Translations under genes and position numbers: made by a program
Shown: positions 1 to 8,393 of the stretch, in pieces
How positions within the stretch are numbered: position 1 is the stretch's first letter
Layout of the letters: the number at the start of each line of letters is the position of its first letter
Assembly (NCBI GenBank): GCA_003151775.1
Contig: PLYK01000137.1
Span: forward strand, 1 to 33,789
Length of the DNA stretch: 33,789 nucleotides
Reading direction: 5' to 3'
Source: Geobacter sp.
GTDB taxonomy: Bacteria; Desulfobacterota; Desulfuromonadia; Geobacterales; Pseudopelobacteraceae
The notes under the pieces: generated by a model
Seen by the model: only the letters and a program-made list of their open reading frames with translations
The model's database searches: none
What the model was told of the DNA's origin: nothing

Positions 1-189
1 CTGGGCATTGAAGCCGAAGAGGCCGGAAGAATCATCGCTCAGCGGCAGAAGCAGCGGGACAACTTCATCCGCGACTTCCTGGACCGGGATGCCCACGACC
101 TGAGCTTTTACCACCTGGTGTTCAACAACGACAAAAACGACGTTGAAGCCGTCGCCCGCACCATTGCGGAGTATGTGAAGGCCCCATAA
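1..189 (+). CDS. C-terminal fragment of a cytidylate kinase-like family protein (5' truncated by window edge)
   Basis: Frame 1 is open from base 1: LGIEAEEAGRIIAQRQKQRDNFIRDFLDRDAHDLSFYHLVFNNDKNDVEAVARTIAEYVKAP*; resembles the C-terminus of cytidylate kinase-like (AAA_26) proteins. Confidence 0.6.
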   Translation: MGIEAEEAGRIIAQRQKQRDNFIRDFLDRDAHDLSFYHLVFNNDKNDVEAVARTIAEYVKAP

Positions 190-214
190 CCGCAATGTTC
201 GGGCAAAAGACAGG

Positions 215-868
215 TCATGAAGCGGTGGAAGATTCCGGCAGGGGACGGAGAAAGACCACATAGGCGCCGCCTCCGCCCAGCTCCCGCGGGGCCGGTGCAA
301 ATTCAAGCACCATCCCGCGTCCGGCGTCCCGCAGCCAGGAGGCAATTGCCTGTTGAAGCACCGGTTCACCCGGTGAATTGATCCCCTTTCCGGTGATGAC
401 CAGGGCGGCCTTCTGCCCCTTGCGGCGCGCCGTATCCAGAAAGCGGGGGAGCGCCGCCAGCGCCTCTTCCCTCGTCAGCCCGTGCAGATCGAGCTGATGG
501 GAAACTGCAATGATGCCACGCTTCACCTGGCGCAGGCGATTACCCGACAGCGGCTTCAATTCGTCGTCATCGGGAACTGAATCGGCGAATTTCGTTTCCA
601 GTTTTAAACGGCCGAGCTCCTGCAGAAACAGCTCCGCGGATTCCTGGTCGAAGCCTGTGGACGGCAGGGAGGAAGATCGAGCCGGCTCACGGAGAGCAGT
701 GCTTGCCTTTTTGACCTTTTCTGCACGCAACACCTTGACATCAGCCATAGCCCGCAGGAAGAGGTCACTCCCCTCCTCGACCGGCTCGACTTCACGGGCG
801 GGCGGCCCCGGTACGGCATCCGGCTCCTTCCGGGAGATGTCCATCTCTTTCAAGGTCTTTTTACCCAT
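215..868 (-). CDS. Smr (MutS2 C-terminal-like) domain protein
   Basis: LDLHGLTREEALAALPRFLDTARRKGQKAALVITGKGINSPGEPVLQQAIASWL is a typical Smr domain; stop/start overlap with upstream OmpA gene. Confidence 0.85.
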   Translation of the reverse strand: MGKKTLKEMDISRKEPDAVPGPPAREVEPVEEGSDLFLRAMADVKVLRAEKVKKASTALREPARSSSLPSTGFDQESAELFLQELGRLKLETKFADSVPDDDELKPLSGNRLRQVKRGIIAVSHQLDLHGLTREEALAALPRFLDTARRKGQKAALVITGKGINSPGEPVLQQAIASWLRDAGRGMVLEFAPAPRELGGGGAYVVFLRPLPESSTAS

Positions 869-1752
869 CAGTCCTTGGCCACCAGGGTGATTTCAATACG
901 GCGGTTCTTGGCGCGCCCCTCCTTTGTGGCATTGTCGGCCACCGGCTTGAACTCGGAAAAGGCCGCTGCGGAGAGGTTGGCCGGATCGAGCCCCTGCTGT
1001 TGCAGGAATTTGGCAACATTGATGGCACGGGCTGCCGAAAGCTCCCAGTTCGAAGGGAACTGGGCCGACTTGATTGGCACGTTGTCGGTGTGCCCCTCGA
1101 TACGGATCGATTTATCCTTGACCTCTTTCAGGGTCGGGACCATCTTGAGCAGAATGGCGATTCCGTCCGGCTTGACGTCCGCCTTGCCGGAATCGAACAG
1201 GATAGCGGCCTCCATGTTGACGGTCAATTTTCCCTTCAATTCCGAGATGGTCACCTGCCCTTGGGCGATCTCGCTCTTCATGTTTTCCAACAGATGTTCG
1301 TAGGTGCCGCTGACCTCCTTGACCTTCTCTTCCTTGGCCTTCTGGAGAGTGGCTATCTCATCGCCGAGCTTCCTGTTCTCCTCTTGCAGATCGGCTGCCT
1401 TCTGGCGCAAATCGCTGATATTCTTGGAGAGGGTATCGGATTTGGCTTTGAGCACCTGTTCCAGTTCACTCTTATCCTTGGTGAGCGCCTGATTTTCCTT
1501 GGCCAGCCCTGCCGCCTCGGCCTTCAGCTTGTCAAACTCGGCCTTAAGCAAGCTATTATCGGCAGAGAGCTTCCCGTACTGCTGTTTCAGGCCGCCAAGC
1601 TCGCCCGACAGGCCTTTGGCCTCATCCTCCTTCAACTGGTACTTGCCTTGGGAAACACAGCCGTTCAAAGCCAGGGCCATCAGGCCCGCCAACACCAGAT
1701 AAATGGTTCGTCTCACCACACTCGGCCTCCTTTTTGATTTTGTCTTTGGCAC
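868..1752 (-). CDS. OmpA-family lipoprotein with long periplasmic coiled coil
   Basis: Lipobox-like LMALALNGC, long heptad-rich region, C-terminal OmpA motif IRIEGHTDNVPI...NWELSAARAINVAKFL...NRRIEITL. Confidence 0.9.
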   Translation of the reverse strand: MPKTKSKRRPSVVRRTIYLVLAGLMALALNGCVSQGKYQLKEDEAKGLSGELGGLKQQYGKLSADNSLLKAEFDKLKAEAAGLAKENQALTKDKSELEQVLKAKSDTLSKNISDLRQKAADLQEENRKLGDEIATLQKAKEEKVKEVSGTYEHLLENMKSEIAQGQVTISELKGKLTVNMEAAILFDSGKADVKPDGIAILLKMVPTLKEVKDKSIRIEGHTDNVPIKSAQFPSNWELSAARAINVAKFLQQQGLDPANLSAAAFSEFKPVADNATKEGRAKNRRIEITLVAKD

Positions 1753-2138
1753 TACCGGCTGGCGGTCTTTCTGCTGAGAGAGATCAAGATCATGTCCAAC
1801 ACCGTTTTCTGCCGCGCCTCGAACTTGTTGAGCACCGCCAGACAGGTGCCCATTGGGCAGAGCTCGTGAAGAAAGTCGGCATCCCGCCCGGAAATGATCA
1901 CCACCCGGTTTTTGTCCATCCCCGACCTGGTGGCAAACGAAAGCAATTTCAAGCCATCAATGGCAGGCATCTCCAAGTCGATCAGCAGCAGGTCATACCC
2001 GCCGGTCTTTATGGAGTTCAAGGCCGTTACCGGACTGTTGCAGATATCCACCTGTAACAGAGGGTAGGCGTTATGGATGTACCCGGCCAGGAACTCGGTA
2101 AAGGCCTGGTCGTCATCAATCAGTAATATTCTGCCCAT
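1752..2138 (-). CDS. Single-domain response regulator receiver protein
   Basis: ILLIDDDQAF... DLLLIDLEMPAIDGLKLL ... VVIISG; overlaps OmpA gene start. Confidence 0.85.
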   Translation of the reverse strand: MGRILLIDDDQAFTEFLAGYIHNAYPLLQVDICNSPVTALNSIKTGGYDLLLIDLEMPAIDGLKLLSFATRSGMDKNRVVIISGRDADFLHELCPMGTCLAVLNKFEARQKTVLDMILISLSRKTASR

Positions 2139-2204
2139 AGCTTCATAATATAGTCGATTTTACGGTACCCATGAAACAAAAAAAACAGGGGGTCTGCGGG
2201 AACG

Positions 2205-3167
2205 CTACTTGATGACGCGCGTGGCATTGCTCAAGACTGTGAAGGGGAGATTAATCCCCAACTCCTGGGCAGCGCGCATGTTGATGATCAGCTCGATACG
2301 GCGGGGGGAGATCAACGAAAGATGGTTCTGCTTGGCGCCTTCCAGAATACGGGTGGCTATGTCGGCAGCCAGGTGCCCCTGCTCTTCGGGATCGATTTCA
2401 AGCGACATGATCGCGCCCTTTTCGGCAGCGCCGGGCATGGTGGCAAGTACCGGGATGTTGCGGGTCTTGGTGCGGGCGATGATCTTGCTGAACTGCCGGG
2501 ACACCAAGCCGCTTTCCGTAGCAAAGACGACGTCGGAATGGTCGAGCAGGGAAGGAAGGGCCGCCTCCAGGGCAGCGGCAGAGGCAACGTTTGCCTCCGT
2601 CACGATCATATCGTAGTGAGGCGCAAATTTCTTGATATCATCAAGCTGCTTCTGCGATCCGGCCTCGCGGGAGTTGTAGACGACGCCGATCCGCCGGTAT
2701 GGCTTGATGTGCTCCCGGCTGTCCTTGAACGTCTTTATCAAGGTAATCAACGGCACCCGCGAACTGACACCGCACATACCCCGCTGCGGCCCGTCGGATA
2801 CGAAGACGTCAACGGACACAACCGGAATCCCGTCTGATTCCTTCATGGCCGTGAACGCAGCCGGCGCCCCGTAGGCCACGATCAAATCCGGGCGGTAGGC
2901 ATTGAACTTTCTGATCGTATTGGACCAGGAGAGCGGATCGGGATTCGGAACCTGCAAAATGATCTCAACATTGGCCGAGGTATAACCCAAAGCGGCCAGG
3001 GACTTGATAAAGGCCTGGTGCGCCTCTCGGTAGCGCGGCTGGTCGCAGCTCATGACGGCGGCGATGACCTTGCCTGCGGCATGGCAATCCGGATGCCGGC
3101 AGCACGCCAGGAAAAGGATCATCAGCACTATGGAGAGAATTCGTTGGCGCATACCATCCACTACCAC
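2205..3167 (-). CDS. ABC transporter substrate-binding protein of the PF04392 type
   Basis: Signal peptide and Rossmann-like fold: FIKSLAALGYTSANVEI..., RPDLIVAYGAPAAFTAMK, RRIGVVYNSREAGS, RRIELIINMRAAQELGINLPFTVLSNATRVIK. Confidence 0.8.
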   Translation of the reverse strand: MVVDGMRQRILSIVLMILFLACCRHPDCHAAGKVIAAVMSCDQPRYREAHQAFIKSLAALGYTSANVEIILQVPNPDPLSWSNTIRKFNAYRPDLIVAYGAPAAFTAMKESDGIPVVSVDVFVSDGPQRGMCGVSSRVPLITLIKTFKDSREHIKPYRRIGVVYNSREAGSQKQLDDIKKFAPHYDMIVTEANVASAAALEAALPSLLDHSDVVFATESGLVSRQFSKIIARTKTRNIPVLATMPGAAEKGAIMSLEIDPEEQGHLAADIATRILEGAKQNHLSLISPRRIELIINMRAAQELGINLPFTVLSNATRVIK

Positions 3168-5254
3168 CGCGAAGTTAACGATAGCATAGTCGTATGGACC
3201 GAGCCGTCGAAGAGCGCATTACCGGAGTTGTAATTTCGGAAACAGTAGTCCATTGAGCAGCCGGCATGTTTGCTAAAGCGCCAATCGGCACGGGCCGTCA
3301 CGCCCGTTTCGACAGCATCCAGCCGGGTAAGGTTGGTGATGCCGGTGGTATCGAAACTTCCCGTCGCGCCCGCTAGGGTAAACGCCTGGACAGGCACGTC
3401 AAACCGGGACCCTGAACGCACCTGCTGGAATCCGAGGGAGATGTCCAGCGGCTCGGCAACGGCATAGGCAATATCGATGCCGTAGACGTGCGCGCTAGAG
3501 CGGTAGTTGGTCGCCGCGAGCGGCATCGGATCGCTGATGATATTGGCAAACAATACCGATTGGTCCGTCACCGTTTCCAGGTATGAATAGTTGGCGGTGA
3601 TGGTCAGGCGCTCCACTGGGCTGAACCACAAGCTCCCATTGGCCGAGTACATGCGGTTTTCTCGCGGCAGGGTGTAGCCGTCAACAGGCGCCGGGACAAC
3701 CGTGGCGTCACTGCTTAGGCTCTGCTCATAGGTGGTTATGAAGCTTGCCGTAGTCCCCCACGCGCCGTTTTTGATGTATGTTACAAACAGTTCGCCCTTG
3801 TGGCTTTCCGATGCCGAGGTCTTCCATTCCGGGTTATCGGTTGTGCAATAGGTGTAGGCGGCGTTCACCCTGAAACCGGGGAACGGCCTCCAGGAGGCAT
3901 TCGCCAGGACTCTGTGGGTCTGACTGTATTCGCTGTGGAGTGCCGCCGGGTCGCCGGGCGTGAGGTCACTGTCGGGCACATTGTCACGGGACAAAAGGAC
4001 GGCTCGGTATTCCAGGCGGTAGGTCACTTGCTGGTTAGGCCGGAACGTGCCGGAAAGGGAAAGGGTATCCTTGACCGTGTCGATACCGGGCTGCACCAGC
4101 AAAAGACCCGGCGTGGCAGTGTAGACGCCGGGAAGCGGGGTCACGGCGGGTATCCGGGAAAAGGCATACGAGACGGTTGGGGGCGATTCCAGCTCGGTCT
4201 GCAGGCGCCGGTATTTAAGGGCGAAAGACAGTTCCTTGAACGGGGTGTACGTCAGGTCTCCCGCCACCGAATGCAGCGTTTGCTCCGGTTTGGAGGAGGG
4301 ACGCGCATCCCCCCGGCCGGCGTCGTTTTCCCTCTTGGTAAGGACATAGGCGGCCGTCCCCACCAGGCCGCCGCTCATGTCGGAGTAAAGCCTGACCGTA
4401 TGGGACGTTACCCGGCTGTCGGAGACGACGTTGGTCGCCTGGTTGCCTGGAGTGATCGCTCCGCCGCCGGTTACGACGAAAGGATAGCGGATATCCGGGG
4501 CCTGGTTTGAAAAATCGCGGATACGGAATCCATAGGCGATGTCGAAGAATCCCAGATGGGCGTCGGCGCCGACGCTTCCCTCCCGCGTGACTTGGTCAAC
4601 CTGCCGGTTGAGGGAGACGATCCTGTTCTGCGGGTCGCCAAAGTTGTAGTCGCCAAAACGGAGCTGGTCGGTTCCCCGGCGGCTCAGTTCCCAGTACCCA
4701 AGGTTGATGTGGATGGGATTGTTGCCCAGCTTGATGCGGTTCTCCACCTGGGTAATGCCGGTGCGAACGCCGTAGCCGTCCGCGGGGGCGGGCGATTGCG
4801 TCGTTGCGTATTGGCCGGTGGATGACTGGGGAAGCTGTTCCGTGAGCAGGTTGTGCCAGAGGGCCTCGCTTTCCAGGTGCAGACGATAGTATCCGCCATA
4901 GTCGAAAAAAAGATTGGCTTTATAATCGTCCTCGTGGAGCATGAGGGCTTCTCCCGACAACTTGATGCTGGAGTCGAGCGTACCGGCGGAGAGCCCCCCC
5001 GTTACGCCGGATTTCAGGCGCGCGTAGGGCGCAGCGGCAGCGGTTGCACCGTCAGGCGTGATAAACCGGTATCCTGCCTGGGCATACGCAAAACGATAGG
5101 CTTCGACTTCCTGTTCCGTCTGCGCTTCATGCCTTTCTACACCGGCATCCGGGATGACGCCGTCGGCGGCAAGGGCCGGCGCCTCCATGGACATCAGGCC
5201 CAAGCAGACAACCAGGGGCACAAACAGCATTCTTTGGCGAGAGCGGCTCGGCAT
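3161..5254 (-). CDS. MtrB/PioB-like outer-membrane beta-barrel protein (putative decaheme-associated porin)
   Basis: 697 aa, signal peptide, alternating beta-strand pattern, C-terminal aromatic (LTSRW); immediately downstream of the decaheme cytochrome gene. Confidence 0.75.
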   Translation of the reverse strand: MPSRSRQRMLFVPLVVCLGLMSMEAPALAADGVIPDAGVERHEAQTEQEVEAYRFAYAQAGYRFITPDGATAAAAPYARLKSGVTGGLSAGTLDSSIKLSGEALMLHEDDYKANLFFDYGGYYRLHLESEALWHNLLTEQLPQSSTGQYATTQSPAPADGYGVRTGITQVENRIKLGNNPIHINLGYWELSRRGTDQLRFGDYNFGDPQNRIVSLNRQVDQVTREGSVGADAHLGFFDIAYGFRIRDFSNQAPDIRYPFVVTGGGAITPGNQATNVVSDSRVTSHTVRLYSDMSGGLVGTAAYVLTKRENDAGRGDARPSSKPEQTLHSVAGDLTYTPFKELSFALKYRRLQTELESPPTVSYAFSRIPAVTPLPGVYTATPGLLLVQPGIDTVKDTLSLSGTFRPNQQVTYRLEYRAVLLSRDNVPDSDLTPGDPAALHSEYSQTHRVLANASWRPFPGFRVNAAYTYCTTDNPEWKTSASESHKGELFVTYIKNGAWGTTASFITTYEQSLSSDATVVPAPVDGYTLPRENRMYSANGSLWFSPVERLTITANYSYLETVTDQSVLFANIISDPMPLAATNYRSSAHVYGIDIAYAVAEPLDISLGFQQVRSGSRFDVPVQAFTLAGATGSFDTTGITNLTRLDAVETGVTARADWRFSKHAGCSMDYCFRNYNSGNALFDGSVHTTMLSLTSRW

Positions 5255-5257
5255 GGC

Positions 5258-6301
5258 TTACTTCCTCAACGTCCCGTACCCGCCATTGTCGGGGGTATCG
5301 GAGCCGTGGATAGCGGAATGACAGTCGGTGCACCGGTTGGAAAAGAGCGACTTTATGGATGCGTCGCCGCTTATTGTACTGCGGTGCCCCGGATTGTGGC
5401 ACTGAATGCAGAGAAACGGCATGGCCGCCGAGAGCAGCCTTCGATTGACCGAACCGTGCGGCATGTGGCAGTTGGTGCAGGTTTCTGTGACGTCGCCGTG
5501 CTCGTAGACGAAAGGCCCGCTTTTCTCCATGTGGCAGCGGGTGCAGAGGTCGCGGAGCGTGCTCCCTCTCAACTGCTTGGGCTGGCTTGAACCGTGGGGG
5601 TCATGGCAGTCGAAACAGTCCATCTTCTTTTCCCGCACCGGGTGATGGGCAAACAGGCTGAATTGGGCCTTGACGTCGGGATGGCAGCCGTAGCAGAGTA
5701 CAGCCATTTTATCGCGGCTGACCTTCTGCTGCGGCCCTTCGTGCAACGTGTGGCAGGTGAAGCAGCTCAAGTCGTTAAGGGCGTGGGTACTGGAATGCCA
5801 GTAGGCCAGGGCAGGGGTCGAGGCCGCGGAGTGGCACTTCAGGCAGATCAACGACTGGGCCTGGGGCGGGAGATTCTTCAGGTCGAGCAGCGTGGAGACG
5901 TCACATTTGTCGCCCTTTTCGCCATAAAGTCTTTTTGTTTCCTCGATGTTGGCGATTGCCAGGCTTCCCGGCCCATGGCAGGACTCGCAGTTGACCAGCG
6001 GCAAGCCGGTTTCAGGCTTGATCTGTTCGCCGTGCACGCTCCGCTTGAAGTCGCTGGTGATCCTGTCATGCTTGTGGCACTTGGCGACACAGTTATCCGT
6101 CCCCACGTAGTCGGCATCCAGGCGGCCGACAATCATCTTTTCATACTCGGCAACCGGCAGAAGCGGATGCGACTGCTTGATCCCGGCGCATCCGGCGAGA
6201 AGCACCGCCACGACGATCATTGCGGCCCATATACTACCCGGAAGCACAATGGCTCTGCCACAGCGTTTATTCATCACAATCTCCTTCAGAACTCCGGGCA
6301 A
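5258..6301 (-). CDS. DmsE/MtrA-like multiheme c-type cytochrome (nine CXXCH plus one CX3CH)
   Basis: Sites read directly: CVAKCH, CESCH, CLKCH, CFTCH, CYGCH, CFDCH, CTRCH, CTNCH, CIQCH, CTDCH; N-terminal signal/lipobox-like VVAVLLAGC. Confidence 0.9.
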   Translation of the reverse strand: MPGVLKEIVMNKRCGRAIVLPGSIWAAMIVVAVLLAGCAGIKQSHPLLPVAEYEKMIVGRLDADYVGTDNCVAKCHKHDRITSDFKRSVHGEQIKPETGLPLVNCESCHGPGSLAIANIEETKRLYGEKGDKCDVSTLLDLKNLPPQAQSLICLKCHSAASTPALAYWHSSTHALNDLSCFTCHTLHEGPQQKVSRDKMAVLCYGCHPDVKAQFSLFAHHPVREKKMDCFDCHDPHGSSQPKQLRGSTLRDLCTRCHMEKSGPFVYEHGDVTETCTNCHMPHGSVNRRLLSAAMPFLCIQCHNPGHRSTISGDASIKSLFSNRCTDCHSAIHGSDTPDNGGYGTLRK

Positions 6302-6304
6302 CCA

Positions 6305-7060
6305 TCAGCCTCCCTGGATACCCTTGGTGGTGGTACGAATGAAGCGCTGCACGACCGGGTTGCTGCTGTTCCGTATCTGGTCCGGCATGCCGGTCTCAAT
6401 GATCTCCCCCTGGTGCATCATGGCAATGCGGTCGGACAGGAACAGAGCAAAATTCAGATCATGGGTGACGATGATCGTCGTATTGCCGGTCCTTTTTTTC
6501 AGGGAGAGGATCGTTTCCGCCAGCTCGTCGGTGGTCACCGGGTCCAACTCGGCGGTCGGCTCATCGTAAAGGACCAGGTCCGGCTCCATCGCCAGGGAAC
6601 GGGCTATGGCGACCCGCTTCCGCATGCCGCCCGACAGCTCCGAGGTCCGCAACCCTTCACGCCCTTCCAGCCCCACAATGGCCAGCTTTTCGGCGATGAT
6701 CCCGCAAATGCGGGCCTCGGGATATTTGCGATGCTCCCGCAGCCAGAGCCCCACGTTCTCGGCGACGGTCAACGAGTTGAACAGGGCCGACGATTGAAAC
6801 ACCATGCTGCTACACAACGATTGTGGCAGCGGCCTGCCATTATGGAACACCGGTTGGCCGTTAAAGTAGATCTGACCGCTATCGGGCGTTTCCAGGCGGA
6901 TGATGTGCCGCAACAGGATGCTCTTGCCGGTGCCGGAGGGACCGATGATCGAAAATGTTTCTCCCGGCGCGATGTCGAGGTCGATATCTTTCAGGACATG
7001 GTTGCTGCCAAAATACTTATTCAGTTTTTCAATTCGGACGGCGACACCGTGAACAGGCAT
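6305..7060 (-). CDS. ABC transporter ATP-binding protein, MlaF/Ttg2A-like
   Basis: Walker A GPSGTGKS, VFQSSALFNSLTVAENVGLWLREH, signature LSGGMRKRVAIARSLAMEPDLVLYDEPTAELDPV. Confidence 0.9.
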   Translation of the reverse strand: MPVHGVAVRIEKLNKYFGSNHVLKDIDLDIAPGETFSIIGPSGTGKSILLRHIIRLETPDSGQIYFNGQPVFHNGRPLPQSLCSSMVFQSSALFNSLTVAENVGLWLREHRKYPEARICGIIAEKLAIVGLEGREGLRTSELSGGMRKRVAIARSLAMEPDLVLYDEPTAELDPVTTDELAETILSLKKRTGNTTIIVTHDLNFALFLSDRIAMMHQGEIIETGMPDQIRNSSNPVVQRFIRTTTKGIQGG

Positions 7061-7081
7061 GGAGTACTCTCGGATAGAATT

Positions 7082-7096
7082 TGTATGCAGTATACA
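7082..7096. promoter_or_regulatory. Candidate dyad operator TGTATGCAGTATACA upstream of the ATPase/cytochrome/porin genes
   Basis: TGTAT-N5-ATACA inverted repeat located 22 bp before the start of the minus-strand ABC ATPase gene. Confidence 0.35.
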
Positions 7097-7107
7097 TGCC
7101 TACAAGT

Positions 7108-7347
7108 TCAGAACAGGCGCCTGGTTCTGTTGGTAAAATAGCGCCTATGCCGATAAACAAAGGCTGTCAGCAGTATAATGGCCACCAAGACCGACAGGTT
7201 ATTGAGCGCCAATCCGTGTGTATCAACCGGTTGGCCGACCGCATTTTCCAGCTCTCCCGCGGAAATGCACACCAGGTTGGTCAGTGATTTCACCACTTCA
7301 AAGGCGTTGTATCCCATCAGCAGGCGCCAGGTGTCGATTTCTTCCAT
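7108..7347 (-). CDS. Small single-TM hypothetical protein
   Basis: 79 aa ORF with hydrophobic segment LSVLVAIILLTAFVY and basic C-terminus; same strand as flanking genes. Confidence 0.5.
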   Translation of the reverse strand: MEEIDTWRLLMGYNAFEVVKSLTNLVCISAGELENAVGQPVDTHGLALNNLSVLVAIILLTAFVYRHRRYFTNRTRRLF

Positions 7348-7368
7348 GAGCGCCTCGGGGAACTGCCG

Positions 7369-7485
7369 CTATTTTGCCGCGTCGTGCTTATTGCTCCGCA
7401 GCATGTTGCTCAAGACAATGCAGACGAAGATGACGATCAGGATAAATCCTATGAAAATCCAATCGGCGGTGCTGAATCCGAACAT
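7369..7485 (-). CDS. 38-aa membrane microprotein
   Basis: My translation: MFGFSTADWIFIGFILIVIFVCIVLSNMLRSNKHDAAK*; its ATG overlaps the TAA of the upstream TPR gene (TAATG), consistent with translational coupling. Confidence 0.45.
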   Translation of the reverse strand: MFGFSTADWIFIGFILIVIFVCIVLSNMLRSNKHDAAK

Positions 7486-8393
7486 TACCGGCTCCTCCTG
7501 AAGGCTTCCGCCGCCTCGTTCAACATGCCCATCTCCTGGTAACAGGTCCCCAAAAGGTAATAGACCTCACCCATGGGGAACTGCTCGGCAAAGAAGGGGT
7601 CCGCCAGGACATCTTCAATAATGGCGGCGGCCTCATCGTTATGCCCGGCGTTGCGCTCCTCCAGCGCCACCGCGAGGGCTGTCAGATAATCCAGGGGCGG
7701 GACCAGTGGGAGCTTGCCGGCCAAGATCGCGGCGATGCGGGCATCAATCCGCGCCCGTTCGCCCACCGTCAACTCGGGCAGCGCCTCGGCCCAGACCCCG
7801 GCCGCCTGGTCGTAACGCCCCACAACGTACAGTGCTTCACCGTATTCATAGGCGACATGGCTGTCGGGCGAACCCAGCTCCAGGGCCTTCTTCAGATGCC
7901 TTTCCGCCCCGTACCAGCTCTCCACGGCCTGTTGCAGCGCGGCGAGGCGTGAACCCCTGTCGGCGAAGGTCCGGCCTATCTCCGCCTGCAGACCGGCGTT
8001 ATTAGGATCGAGCAGAGACAGAATCTTGAGATACGTGATCTTGCGATCCAGATAAGGGCTATCGACCTCTTTGGCATCCAGCATGATGATCTGTCCGCCC
8101 AGTTCGGAAACGATATGGGGATAGGCCTCCTTCAACACGGCGGCGTACTCGGCGGCATGGGCGCATTCGGGATCGAGGCGCAGCGCCTGGTAGATGCCGC
8201 GGCCCACCATGTCATAGTCGGGCGCCCCCTGCTGCATTGAAGCAATATCCTCATCCAGGAGCGGAATGGGAGGCTTGCCGTCCCAGGAAATGGCCACGCG
8301 GCCGTCGCGGCCGCTCAAGATATAACCGGCGGGTGGCGTAACGTAGCTGATGCCACCCAGCGGTGTGGGTGTCGAAACATCCGGGCTGTTCAT
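7485..8393 (-). CDS. TPR-repeat protein
   Basis: MNSPDVSTP... start preferred (ATGA overlap with upstream gene) over the longer ORF start at 8474; C-terminal TPR YYLLGTCYQEMGMLNEAAEAFRR. Confidence 0.7.
   Translation of the reverse strand: MNSPDVSTPTPLGGISYVTPPAGYILSGRDGRVAISWDGKPPIPLLDEDIASMQQGAPDYDMVGRGIYQALRLDPECAHAAEYAAVLKEAYPHIVSELGGQIIMLDAKEVDSPYLDRKITYLKILSLLDPNNAGLQAEIGRTFADRGSRLAALQQAVESWYGAERHLKKALELGSPDSHVAYEYGEALYVVGRYDQAAGVWAEALPELTVGERARIDARIAAILAGKLPLVPPLDYLTALAVALEERNAGHNDEAAAIIEDVLADPFFAEQFPMGEVYYLLGTCYQEMGMLNEAAEAFRRSR

Noticed and set aside
5594-7141. 515-aa plus-strand ORF opposite the cytochrome and ABC ATPase
   Set aside because: Antisense to two confidently identified genes; composition is typical of a GC-rich shadow frame with no recognisable domain
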